Assembly (NCBI GenBank): GCA_000827495.1
Contig: KN817565.1
Location: forward strand, 186,001 to 250,000
Source of the DNA: Hypholoma sublateritium FD-334 SS-4
Lineage: Eukaryota > Basidiomycota > Agaricomycetes > Agaricales > Strophariaceae
Reading direction: 5' to 3'
DNA length: 64,000 nt
Shown here: positions 45,913-56,700 of the stretch, one piece after another
Layout of the letters: each line of letters opens with the position of its first letter
Numbering within the stretch: position 1 is the first letter of the stretch
Translations under genes and position numbers: made by a program
The notes under the pieces: model-generated
Told to the model about the DNA's origin: nothing
Database searches by the model: none
The model's input: the letters and a program-made list of their open reading frames with translations, nothing else

Positions 45913-47623
45913 ATGGCTGGGCTCGCATTCGGCGCCGCTGCTCTGGGTGGCGGATTCGCGCTCGCTGCCGCTGGATACCAAACTGGCACTGGATTCGCTG
46001 CGCGGCACGAGGCGACGCACCTGCAGCAGGTAGATGCCACCAGGCGGTATATCGAAGGGTTTGAGCGCGCATACAAGGAGGGGCAGGTCTCCGAGGACGA
46101 TTGGCGGACATTCTGCGAAATACGGGAGAGGTGCGCCACTAACCACTGGCCCACTGCGCCGATTCAACTGACAGCTCATAATGCATGCAGAGCGGGAGAG
46201 GACGAAAAGGTCTACGAGGACAGCATCAAGGAGTACAAATCAACGACGGTATTCAACGTTGTCGGGAAGCTGAAACGGAAGCGCGAGGTGAGGAAGAATA
46301 AGAAGACGTTGAAACGATCCAATCGATCGTTGAGATCTCATTATGATGTGCGTCCATATTTACGTCCACCTGGCACCAAAACTGCTGATGACAAGCTTCT
46401 CCTCTCGTCAGAACTGGTCATCGGGTGCATCAGACACATCGTCAATATCGGCAAGACACGGCTCACCGCCAAAATCACCGGGGATATACAGTGATGAAGA
46501 TGTCGAACAGATCTCCAGCTGGGCCAAAGACGTTGCTGACTCAGACCCTGAGGATGGGCCGATGCAGCTAGATGATTGTAAGTGTGGTTTGTTTTATATC
46601 GCTCACAGTGATCTCATTAAAGAGCGTGTAGATAAGCTGCCGGAACGAGACCCTCGTAAGTTTTGTTGAGATTTCAGACATGAACAGCAGCCTCACCTTC
46701 TGGAAGGGTGCTTGCATATTCTCACAGTACACGGAAATTTCGTTGTGTGCCTTTCCTTCTCGCCCGATGGAAAGCGGATAGTTACCGGTTCCTGCCGAGG
46801 GAAAATTCAAATCAGGGACGTGCGCGAAGGCAAAATCTCTGCAGAGCTGCATGGGCACACAGACTGGGTAACGGCTATTGCATTCTCTGCAGATGGAAAG
46901 CACATTATCTCGGGCTCCTGGGATCGCACACTTCGGATCTGGGATGCACAGACAGGGATATGCACTGTTGGGCCATTGTCAGGGCACAGTGGTACCATCT
47001 CATCTGCTACATTCTCGCCCGATGGACAGATGGTGGTCTCAGGCTCCGACGACAAAAATATTCGAATATGGGACACGCGGACGGGGAGAATCATTGCAGG
47101 GCCACTGTGTGGACATACCGATCCGGTGCGATCCGTGTCCTTCTCTCCAGACAGCAAGCGCGTAGTATCAGCGTCTAGTGACCGCAGCATCTGCCTCTGG
47201 GACGCCAGGACGGGAGTGAGGGTTGCAGGGCCCTGGAAAAATGTCGTCGGCAGCGCATTTGTATGCGCAGTATTTCATCCGACTGGAGAGCGCTTGCTAT
47301 CCGTTTGCGAAGATGGAACCGTAAACTCATGGGACGCGACGACGGGCAGTATAATTTCGTCTTCGTCAAAAACAATAACACCATACCCCATGTGTGCCGC
47401 ATTCTTTCGGAACTGCAGTTTGGTGGTCTCGGGGGCAAAGGATGGTACTGTTTCTGTCACCGACATATTGACGGGGGAAAGCATAGCCGAACCACTAAGG
47501 GGGCATGCATGGCGGATCAACTGTGTTGCGGTATCGCCGGATGGGAGGCGGGTAGCCTCAGGATCCTTAGATGACACCACGCGGATCTGGGATGCGGATG
47601 CGAGACGTATGGAGGGTATTTAG
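45913..47623 (+). CDS. WD40 propeller protein with glycine-rich hydrophobic N-terminus
   Basis: Exons 45913-46347, 46412-46655 and 46728-47623 (TAG) splice in phase to 524 residues; introns are GTGCGT...TCAG (64 bp) and GTAAGT...ACAG (72 bp). Residues 2-22 (AGLAFGAAALGGGFALAAAG) form a hydrophobic, GxxxG-containing helix, followed by helices (RHEATHLQQVDATRRYIEGF, then EDDWRTFCEIRERC), a basic stretch (KLKRKREVRKNKKTLKRSN, about 117-135) and an acidic disordered segment. Residues about 227-524 hold seven WD40 repeats, with canonical GH...SFSPDG...SGS.D.TIRIWD in repeats 2-4 and 7 and degenerate repeats 5-6, which is enough for a closed propeller. This resembles the WD40 end of NACHT-WD40 proteins but has no NACHT domain. 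The propeller probably binds a ligand or partner; the N-terminus may insert into or associate with membrane. Both roles are inferred. Confidence 0.8.
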
Positions 47624-47752
47624 GTCGGTACTAGCACTTGGGTTCATCGCGCACTGTTTTTCCAACAGCCATTGCGCAGGCAACAAGAATTCAATATTCA
47701 AAAATAGAGCGGCAGCGGCATTGTGCCGGGATGTGGCGGAACTTGAATCCCA

Positions 47753-47760
47753 GTGAGAAC
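47753..47760 (+). repeat. 8-bp target-site duplication, left copy
   Basis: GTGAGAAC directly abuts the left inverted end; an identical GTGAGAAC is at 50474-50481, directly after the right end. Confidence 0.8.
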
Positions 47761-47809
47761 CAAAACTTCGGCCCCGCTGGATAAGACCGAAGACTGAAGA
47801 CTGAAGACT
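47761..47809 (+). repeat. left terminal inverted repeat
   Basis: The inner 36 bases (47774-47809) match the reverse complement of 50425-50460 at 35 positions; the outer 13 match at 7. The inner part consists of the heptamer AAGACTG repeated, preceded by CCGCTGGATAAGACCG. Confidence 0.85.
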
Positions 47810-48037
47810 CGGCACGATCTGATGGCCGGAGTCCTCTGTACCAAACATACCACACGTTGGCAGCTCATGNGCCAAATCCCTTTCGAGCCCTGCCTTTACT
47901 TTGTACCGTACTCTCCATGTCCCGCTGCCCGCCTTGGCAGCGGGACTTGCTCGATCGCCTTCACTAATAAAATTGATTTTCCTCTCCGAATGTCCCTTGT
48001 ACTTGTACTCCGCGGAACGGTTCATATTCCGCGCTGA

Positions 48038-48123
48038 NNNNNNNNNNNNNNNNNNNNNNNNNNNNNNNNNNNNNNNNNNNNNNNNNNNNNNNNNNNNNNN
48101 NNNNNNNNNNNNNNNNNNNNNNN
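48038..48123. other. assembly gap (86 N)
   Basis: Run of unknown bases inside the transposon, covering the 5' part of the cysteine-rich gene. Confidence 0.99.
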
Positions 48124-49081
48124 GAACATACGGATCTAGCTCTGGTGCCTGTTGAAGTCCAGCAAATGCACCACTATCGTAACGACGCTTCCCAGGAGAC
48201 CAGGATCTTGTGCCAGGAAGCCAACTGTGCAACGTTGACTGGAAAAGGAGCACGACGGGCAAGCAAACAATGTGAGTATGTCCCCCCTCGCTGCAAGCCC
48301 TGTTGCATAAGACTTGGGGGATGCAAGGAGCATGCCTTACCNAAGGTAAGTACTCTCTGATTTTTCACAATATTGTTCGCCATTTAATTCTATTTGCTTA
48401 CTATATAATAGGATACTCAGGCCATTGAAGCGCCTGTTGTAACAGTTCCAAGTCAGATCCCCTCGGCTTCCACTATTCCTGGCCCAACTCCACCAGCAAC
48501 TCAATGTCCAACTTTGCCAGCAACCCAACCTGTCGCTACAACCCAGCCACGCGCAACATTTGCCCGAAACCTCACAAGTGGTTATGCTGATGGATGGAAG
48601 GCTGCTCAANGGCANAAAGAGGAACGCNGTGTTCAACTGCAGCGTGCCCAGGAAGCTATAGAAAATGCTCAGAACACGCTATCTGTTGTCATATGGAAAG
48701 ATGTTCGTCTTACATTCTAGAATACCACATTCAAACTAATGTTTTGTTTAGAAAGGACTCCCGCCTAAGCTTTTTAACATCATTACAAAACAGCCAGGGC
48801 TTCTTGTTCCCATCCACGTCAAGGAGATCACGGATATCTTCCACCACACTGCTCTCATTTGTGTTTTCCGCAGCGATGGTCCACATGGTCCCGGATGGTC
48901 CAGTCAATCGCTCGCCGTTCCAATTCCTGCCTCCCGTGAAACCCGCATTCTAATCCGTGATGACAGCTTTTACAAGGCTGACTGCCCCAACATACAATCT
49001 GAAATTGACCAACATCTTTCTGTTAGCCAAGGTCCAGTACGGGGAAATGGTACTCAAAACCCATACCACCACATCAAGTAA
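48124..49081 (+). CDS. transposon-borne cysteine-rich protein (5' end lost in gap)
   Basis: Exons <48124-48345, 48412-48702 and 48752-49081 (TAA) splice in phase, giving 280 visible residues. Introns are GTAAGT...ATAG (66 bp) and GTTCGT...TTAG (49 bp). The N-terminal part carries a cysteine cluster, C-x4-C ... C-x6-C-x2-CC-x5-C-x2-H (CKPCCIRLGGCKEH). A Pro/Thr-rich linker follows, then a coiled coil with QRAQEAIENAQNTLSVVIWK, and a globular C-terminus with ALICVFRSDGPH, SRETRILIRDD and DCPNIQSEIDQHL. This combination (CC..GGC..H cluster plus a C-terminal region) is a multicopy Agaricomycete family of unknown function, as far as I recall. Being inside the inverted repeats, it is either a captured host gene or an element accessory gene. 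The second donor (GTTCGT) is weak. Confidence 0.7.
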
Positions 49082-49125
49082 ATATAGCATTAAAAAACAT
49101 CCACAGTCAATTCTCATCAACTCAC

Positions 49126-50319
49126 ATAGGTCACCATTATCACCCTCAAAGACAAAGAAGCAAAGATCGCACGCATGAAGGTACGCCTCTTGCCCAGGCC
49201 CCTCCATCTGTTTGTTCCGTTCTAAAAGGGCGTCGCGGAGTCGAAGTCGTTGGGATGATTCATCATGTGGAAGAAATAGAGTACTGCATTGCTCCGACTT
49301 CTCTAGAAGCAGAGAATACAAAAAAAATCCATTGAGGAGAAACTCGTCCCCAAGCTCCAAAGAACAGGGCCATACGATGCTCGGTTGGTTGTAATGGAGG
49401 GATTTAAGTTCTTCTATGTATGCTTGCTGGTTATTGAGTATGTGTGCGTTTGAGTTTCCAACCGAGATGTTGTAGATACGACACCCATTCATAGACGAGA
49501 GCCTAATAGTTTTAACAAGTAAGAAATCAGAATGCCGTGTGCATGAATAAAGGAACTCTCACCAGCCAAATGTATTGCTGGTCGCAAAGAACTCGAGAAG
49601 GGCNCTGTCTAAATAATAATACATNGAGGCTTGGATATATCGAGGGACACCCGAATAGTAGTGACGCNAGCTCGATTCCTTGTGTACCCAATAGTTATGG
49701 TGGTAACGAGTATGACAGGCTGTTGGAAATCTTATCAGAAAGAATATACTGCACACAGAGGCCCTGANGTACCTCTACAGTAGAGGGATGTTGTGAATAT
49801 TGGGAGAGTGCCTTCCCGAAGTGTANACAATGTGGCATGGTGCGTCATTGGATGTGTAAGGGTCATGATACTAGCATTGTCTGGGGTGCGATGGTTCTCG
49901 CAGGATGGGCGAAGGCATACTCGTGAGGGGGGAAATAGATGTTGATATGCTTGAGTAGTAATTAGACACAAGAACAGCAGGGAATGACGCTGAAATAACT
50001 CACAAGTTCCCATGATCAGCGCCTCTTTATTGTATTCCTGAATATCCTGNGGCTGCGCNTGAAACAAAGGAGCCTGTTCCCAAAGGTAGGCCTTCAGAGC
50101 ATCCCAGTACNTTTGAATGGTGGGCACGTCTTCACAGATAAGGCGGGCAAGCAAATTTTGNACGTTGGGTGGCAGGTTGGCTGGAGGATGAGTCTTGTCC
50201 TTGGTTCCCCACTCAATAGATGCCTTCGCAAGGCGAGCATGTGTCAAGAATTTAATAACATTGCTAAGATTTACATGAGTTGTATCCGCAAAGGCGGTAG
50301 CAAGCGAGGGGAAGTCCAT
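49126..50319 (-). pseudogene. KDZ transposase N-terminal region (CxC5-CxC6), catalytic domain missing
   Basis: Minus-strand exons 50319-50004, 49949-49773, 49719-49563 and 49502-49126 splice in phase to 342 residues from ATG 50319; introns are 54, 53 and 60 bp. Residues 1-105 contain YWDALKAYLWEQ, the helix preceding the cysteine domains in KDZ proteins. C117 and C122 (VCLRPSC), C163 and C166 (SLYCRACHTRYHHNYWVH) and GVPRYIQA match the KDZ-associated CxC5 domain. CRIYNISVGN, then GPGQEAYLHACDLC (C328, C331), matches CxC6. After a GTGAGT donor at 49125 no further KDZ sequence follows: the DVVTV/CC motif and the RNase H-like catalytic core are absent, replaced by the convergent cysteine-rich gene. 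Ten ambiguous bases lie within. The N-terminal domains probably bind DNA; without the core it cannot transpose, though it might act as a regulator if expressed. Confidence 0.82.
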
Positions 50320-50424
50320 GAGCAAGTGGAGATGTACACTACGGGCGCGAGANACGGTACGCGATGGGAGGAGACGTCACCTGACGGCGCCGAAGCCCGG
50401 AACAGAAATCCTTCGGCGTTTGCC

Positions 50425-50473
50425 AGTCTTCAGTCTTCAGTCTTCAGTCTTATCCAGCGGAGCGGATGTCCTC
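50425..50473 (-). repeat. right terminal inverted repeat
   Basis: AGTCTTCAGTCTTCAGTCTT, CAGTCTTATCCAGCGG, then AGCGGATGTCCTC ending exactly at the GTGAGAAC duplication. The outer arm is 13 bases on both sides. Confidence 0.85.
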
Positions 50474-50481
50474 GTGAGAAC
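50474..50481 (+). repeat. 8-bp target-site duplication, right copy
   Basis: GTGAGAAC, identical to 47753-47760. Confidence 0.8.
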
Positions 50482-50739
50482 GGCTTCTGAGCTGGACTGC
50501 GCGAAGGTTTGATTTACCGCTGAGGTACGCGCTATTCCGCAATCTGCCGATCTGGTCTGCCATTTTAGAACTTGGCCTCCCTGGTCTACTACAATTTCTG
50601 TAGGTAGCTGAGGAGTTCCGATCCCTTCTGATTGCCTCAACCTCTGAGTTCAATATTCTATCTCTCTCATATCTTCGAGAAAATTACTCTAAGTCTCTAA
50701 GTACGTCATAGAGACCAGAGAAAGCACGGACCACCTTCA
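50482..50739. other. short spacer right of the transposon
   Basis: No gene or repeat recognised. Confidence 0.4.
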
Positions 50740-53700
50740 CGTGACGAAGCACGATCGATATCGAGCCTCGACGACACCACGACAGGACCTGCAGCCCGCT
50801 GCACACCGGCGCCATGCACACTGCATATATCTCATCTACCGGGACATTGACATTATGTGTTTACCCGCCCGGCAGGTTCAATACGCCGCTGTTGTTCCTG
50901 GTGCCGATGTTGTAGCTGCATGCTGCCCCTCGCGTCTCCCCATCCCGCGTCCACTTACATACCGTCACCTGCTGCTCCTCCGTCCCCGCTTCTTGTCTAC
51001 CCAATTCCCATGCCCTGTGCCACGTCATCCGATGGTGGCATGCTACACGCCCCAGTCCTTCTGTAACGAGGTGCGTGTATCTATCCTCCATCAGATACTG
51101 ACCAGTTCCTTCCTTTTCAGATTCGATACTGAATATCTACCTACGCCGAACCCTCGCATCATATCTGCCCCCATGTACGTAGTCCCTCCGTGGTCGCAAC
51201 TCCCCCTTACGCTTCCACAGCGCCCAGCCGCGGCCTAGGCGTGCCCCCTCAACCATGCTGCCGATCCCCGAGATGAGCGCTCAATGTTCGATGCTCAGCG
51301 CTTCCAGCTCCCGTGCATAGCGATTAATCCGCATACATGCAGCGTTTCTTCCGATAAGTCCATAGTATTCATTTCTCGCGTGTCCGGCATACTCACCGCC
51401 CGACCTCGTCATCGCAGATTCCTGTTTGCGTCGCTGCCGCCACTTGTCCTGTCTGTCATCCGCCTTCCAACTCTGCGGTTCGGAATCACTGTGCTTATAC
51501 AGGATCTCTCCCTGACTGGTGTGTCTATAAACCTGCAATATCCATATCTGTGCACGGTCCCGACAGCGTGGCGATCTCTCTCGTGCCGCCGCTGCGCAAC
51601 TATTGCGGCCCCATGTCCGCTCAAAACATTGTCATTGGGATGCCGCGCACATCAACTCATGCTACGTGAATATTTTGCCCCCTCTATTCACGGTGGACGT
51701 GCTGTTCACCCCGTGTGTGCGAGGCGTTGTAACGGTTTTCGCGTAAACTTCGTGTTGATGTGGTGTGCGCAAATTCATTAACTTCTCGCTCAACGACTTA
51801 TTTATCGTTATTTTTTAGGGCAGAATATTCGTTTGCTTGCGCTCTCGGTGCGTATTCCAGGCGTATATGATACGGTGGATTGCGCGATGTCCGTTCTCAC
51901 TGCTATCTCCCTCGTCCGCTTTCTACTCGCTAAATTTCGACGCAAATTGCATTATACGAAGCCGTGCCCCCGCTCTGCGTTCGTATCGGGATGTCCGTAG
52001 CTATGAGCTGCACCGTCGCCATATGGAGTACATGTGTTACCCAGCGTATCGGTGGCTCCTTGCTCCGTCAACGCTGGTTATCGATATAACCAACTGGCTT
52101 CGGTGCAAGCATTGGCACCGTCCTTGCTCTGTGTCCGCTCCCGGGGCCACGACGCCCCGTGAACCTCCACGCTCCCCGTTCTCCGTGTCTGGTGCACCGT
52201 GCTCCAGCGCAGACTCGATAGCGGGATGTTCAGTGACGCCGGCCTGATGCACTCTCTGTGCCCCGCACACAGCGGCACTTTAGACTCTTCCAGATTCCCT
52301 GTCTGCGCTTTTTCAAGCATGCGATTGCAGTCCATGGAGCGGGAGGATGCATGCTGTGGTCTATCCGCTTCCACTCTGCGTGTCCCTTTTGAATATCGTG
52401 TATATGCCTCCGGGATGTGTTCGCTATACCTTTCGTGTGCGGAGCCTGTCCCGAACTTCTACACTGTGCTTGCTGTGATTTTTCAGCGCGTTGAACGAGC
52501 TTTCTTCGCCGGCCCACAATCGACAACGTCCTTCTAGAATCTTCACGTTCGGCACGACGCAGCGCACGGCGCGCACGCTATTTGTGTCCTACCTCGAGGC
52601 TGGACATCATGGGCTATATCGATGAGTTGTGTTCTAATCCTGTCTTCTCTTCCGCCGCTTATTATTTACCCCTCATATATATACCTCGTTTTATACTGGG
52701 CCCTTCTGATCTGTCCTCTTCTTCTTAATCTCCGTGTGCGCTGTGGTGGCCCGTGGGATAGACACACCGCTTCACCAGCGGCGGGGCCCTCATTATGTGC
52801 GTCCCGCCCGCTGATCCGTCCGGGTGTCACGCTGTGCATTGCGTGAATCGATTTCAGCCGCCTCCGACATTGTGAACTCCCATTCCACGCACGCGTCATG
52901 ATTTCCTCTTTCCCCTATCTGATAGTTCTGCCGCGGAGCCATGCTAGCCATGCGTGTATTACTTCCCCCACGCACACAGCATATGCATCAACAAGCCATG
53001 CGCGCCGGGGTATAATGTCAATTTTGTAGTTGGTGTCCGCGGCAGACAGGCAGAAACTTTGCACGGATGCACTATCCTGGTACATGCTATGCGTCTCTTT
53101 TGGTTATTCCCAGTGCTCCACGAGCTCGCATTCCATGTTCAGGCCTTGTTTAGGTCGCACCTGCGCGCTCTGCCGCGGAATCGTGTATTCAATGTCACAT
53201 CCGCGCGTACTCGACGTCGCGGCGGCAAGTCATGCCCCAGGGGGCTCATAGAAATCTAAATGTGGTGAACTCGACTTGCATGCAAGTCTCGCAGAAGCTA
53301 CGTCAGCCGCATCAAGCAGTGTTTCTCACACGCCGTGCACCCTCACTTTTCGGATGAGAAATGCATCTTGGTCGAGTGGGCCGTATGCTCTTACCACGCC
53401 GACTTGTGTATGGCGGCGCATTCACCATTGTGCATGGCATCATAGATCCAGATAATAGCTTGCTCTGCGCAGTCGGTTATGTAGTTTCGCTCTAAGATCT
53501 CACGAGCACCTCATGGTACCCCGTTATGCGCCCTTTCAGAGGCGTATGCATGTGCAGGGAGCGCTGAAAGATACTTGATTGCATCGCGCGTGTCAATGAA
53601 TTACATGAACACTCAGTGCGACGGAACTAGGCGTGGCGAGCGCTTTCGTCGACGCCGGCGCGGTCACGCGACCGTGGGCCGGTCCAGGACATCGATGATG

Positions 53701-56700
53701 CCACGTCCCGCGCGCGGCCCATTGATATCGAGCACACTGTTCCGCACACTACAGGACGCAGCCTGCAGCCCGCCGGCACCATACACGCTCCACAAATCTC
53801 ATTCGCCGGGTCATAGCAATTCTGTAGCTTTCCGCCGGCAGATAGGACAGCGGATTAGTGGTACGGTGACGCTGTAGCCACATGTCGTCCCTGGCGTCGC
53901 TCCCATCCCGCATTCACTGCTCCTCATCGATCCTACCTCATCCCATTGGTCGCTGGTGTGCGTCCTAGGGAATTTGGCAAGGACACCGCTTCTGTCATGC
54001 AACGCCGGCTCCGCTATTTTGATGGCGAATTATATTCTTCACAATCGATTTCTGATTCTGATCTTTTTTCTTTCAGGTAGGACTGATCGCTGATGCCTCT
54101 CTATTCCAGCGCACACGCTCCAGGTACATGTAATATGATTATCATGGATTGCGACATGTATGTCCCGCAGCCTCATCCGCTTTCTACTAATTGACACTTG
54201 ACGCAGATTACATTCCACGAAATTTTTCGCATCGTCAGCCTAGGTTAACGGCTCCCGAAAGCCCAAGCACCTGTATATATGCGCGACCGCACCCTGGTAC
54301 GTCTTTATTCCATCCACCCCCTTTCTGTGTGCCCCCCGCGACCGTGATCCGCACCGTTGCGATTTGAAGGAACACATCCCCCAGCGCACAGGCGGATCCC
54401 TGCGCTGGGGGTGAATGTTTTATTCTTGTAGATCCAATAATCCACGTTTCTGCTCTATTCCCGACATGTAGCCACTCCGCGATGTCCCCCATACACCCCA
54501 TGCTATTGATATCCCCCGTTTTTGGTGTGGCGTACCAGCGCGGATGCGATGACTGGACTGTTCAGTGACGCCGGCGTGATGGCGCCTCTTCTGCGCCACG
54601 CGCCGCGGCACTTTAAGTTGTATTCTTGATTCCCAGCGCTGCGCTGAACCGTGACGCAATACCTGTCGTCTGGCCCGCCCATGTTTCCCTTGTTTTTTTT
54701 TGCGCACGTCGTCTTCGAGGTGTTCGCTCGGTGGTTATTGATGCTATATTATTCTCGCTGGATCAGAGCTTGTCAGGTACCCCGCGACGCGTACCTCTGA
54801 AACGTGAGTGCAAGATATTCCTTTCACGCTCATCCGCTGTGACTAAGTATGCACTCAGCGCCCAGAATCGCATGTCTACCACCCGCTCGCGGCCCCCGCT
54901 GCGCGGATCACATTTCATGCCATATTTATTGCGGATGTCTCCCTCATTAGTGCGTCTGCAGTTATATTGTATTCCCATCCGGATTCACCCCTCCTCCTAT
55001 GTAATCGCGTCTCCAGATTGCCGGTCGACTATCGCGACCTCATGTTTGCTTTAGATCTCCTCATTGAACCGCCGCGCACACCAGCACAGATAGCATGGAT
55101 AATTTCCCCTCGTCCGATGAACGTGCTATTCGTGCTGTGCCTGCGAGGGGTTGATTGGTCAAGCATTTCTTCGCTTCTGTGTTGGTGTGCTGCGCGCCTA
55201 TGTCAATCTTGCCAGGACATCACTTCCGATATGTGCAGCATGTCGGTGCCCTATTCAGCGTTCCATTCTTTTGCTTCCTTGTGTACTGCGCATATATTCA
55301 CGCCATATAGCTTTACGGCCTGTATTGTACAGTGTTTGCTCCCGCCGTTGGCTATCCACTCATTCGCTCAACGCAGATTACGTTCTTCGAGAACTGCAGT
55401 GTCATTTGCCTAGGATGATACCTTCTCAAGTACGTGCATACACGAGTATGAGCGTTTCCCGTGCGTCGCCACGCTCTATTCAATCCACCGCTCTCCCGCT
55501 GTTTCGGGAGCGGAGCGCCTCTCGCGGCTGTGATCCGCACTGTAATTTTTCCGGAAAATACTCTCAAGCGAGGCCGCGGCTCTCTGAACCTTTCTCGCTG
55601 GTCTATTCATGTGCTGGGAATCAGCGTACGGATCATAGCACCGTTCCCCACACGCCTTGGTCCCTACATGCTACAAATTATCCGTGCTTCGTGGGTGGAC
55701 GTGCTTCAGCGCGTAATCAGCGTCCGACTAAAGTCATTTACTTTATATTGTATGCTGAAATGTTCTTCTTGCGTGTAATCTGTCGCGTTGGGAAGCGCGT
55801 ACCTCCCGTGGACGCGCCGCGGACACCGCGCGGACCGTTAGGTAAAATCATTGCTCAAGCATAGCAAATAATATATCACGCCTAAAACCGCTCTAAGTAC
55901 ATGTTAAACGCCTGCGATGCTCAATGTACGCGTGGACGCGCCGTTTCTACGTGTCCGTCATGCTGGACCTCTTTGAGTGCCCTCATTCTACAGAGTTGAA
56001 TACGCGAGTCAGGAGCTTCGGGTTGAGAACCGCAGGCTCTTGATTTGTAATCTCAGAGAACTGGCGTGCGCAGAGTGCGTCGGCGCCAGGACGCAGGCGG
56101 CGGGGCGCGTGCGTGGGGAGCGCTTCCGGCGACGTCGGCGCGGTCACGCGGCCGTGGCTGAGCATCGCGATCATCATGCCTCGATCGGTGTTCGACTTTC
56201 GCAGATACCATCCCATTTCCCCCATCCACCATGCCCATAAAGGTTGCAAATTGAGGCCTGCAGCTTGCCGGCGTTATACGCACTATCAGACTCTCATATC
56301 CACATACGCATAATCACGGCATGTCCGTGTGTCTTGCGGCTCTGGTCTCCGCATGTGGCGCTGTCCTGCCGTGCACCTCCCGTCCCGCAATCGAGCCCGT
56401 ATTGGATTTATAGTGCAAAGATCTCATTGAGTTCATCCCCTGCTCTCGTCCTCGCGCTTCCCGTGTTTCTACTGACATTGAACTTCGCCACGTCATCGGA
56501 TTACGCCGTGCTCGTATCCGCCCCGCTAGGACATTGTTGGAGCGATGAGGTACGCCTTGTGTTCTCGATGAAAGATCGCTCACCGCATCTCCTTTCAGTT
56601 TCAGGTCCCGCCTTCACGACCTCCCGCGTTCTTTCTTCTTTGCTGGCCGCCGCTCGTGGAGATGGGCGGTTACCGCCCTGCGACTGCTACCAGTCTCTGT

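Larger units (their letters stand above)
47761..50473. mobile_element. composite KDZ-derived DNA transposon, 2.71 kb
   Basis: It is bounded by 49-bp terminal inverted repeats (47761-47809 and 50425-50473) and a perfect 8-bp target duplication. Inside, a plus-strand cysteine-rich gene (up to 49081) converges on a minus-strand KDZ transposase N-terminal region (50319-49126), leaving 44 bp between them. The catalytic K-D-Z part of the transposase is absent, so the element must be non-autonomous. KDZ (Kyakuja-Dileera-Zisupton) transposons are abundant in Agaricomycetes. Fourteen single ambiguous bases and the 86-base gap fall inside these limits, as expected for a high-copy element. It inserted 130 bp after the WD40 gene. 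Confidence 0.82.

Noticed and set aside
46712..47623. WD40 frame as a separate gene starting near 46712
   Set aside because: No ATG is available there and a phase-correct GTAAGT...ACAG intron joins it to the upstream exons.
49132..49178. Extra plus-strand exon for the cysteine-rich gene after 49081
   Set aside because: These bases are the reverse complement of the conserved HACDLC part of the KDZ CxC6 domain, so the minus strand explains them better.
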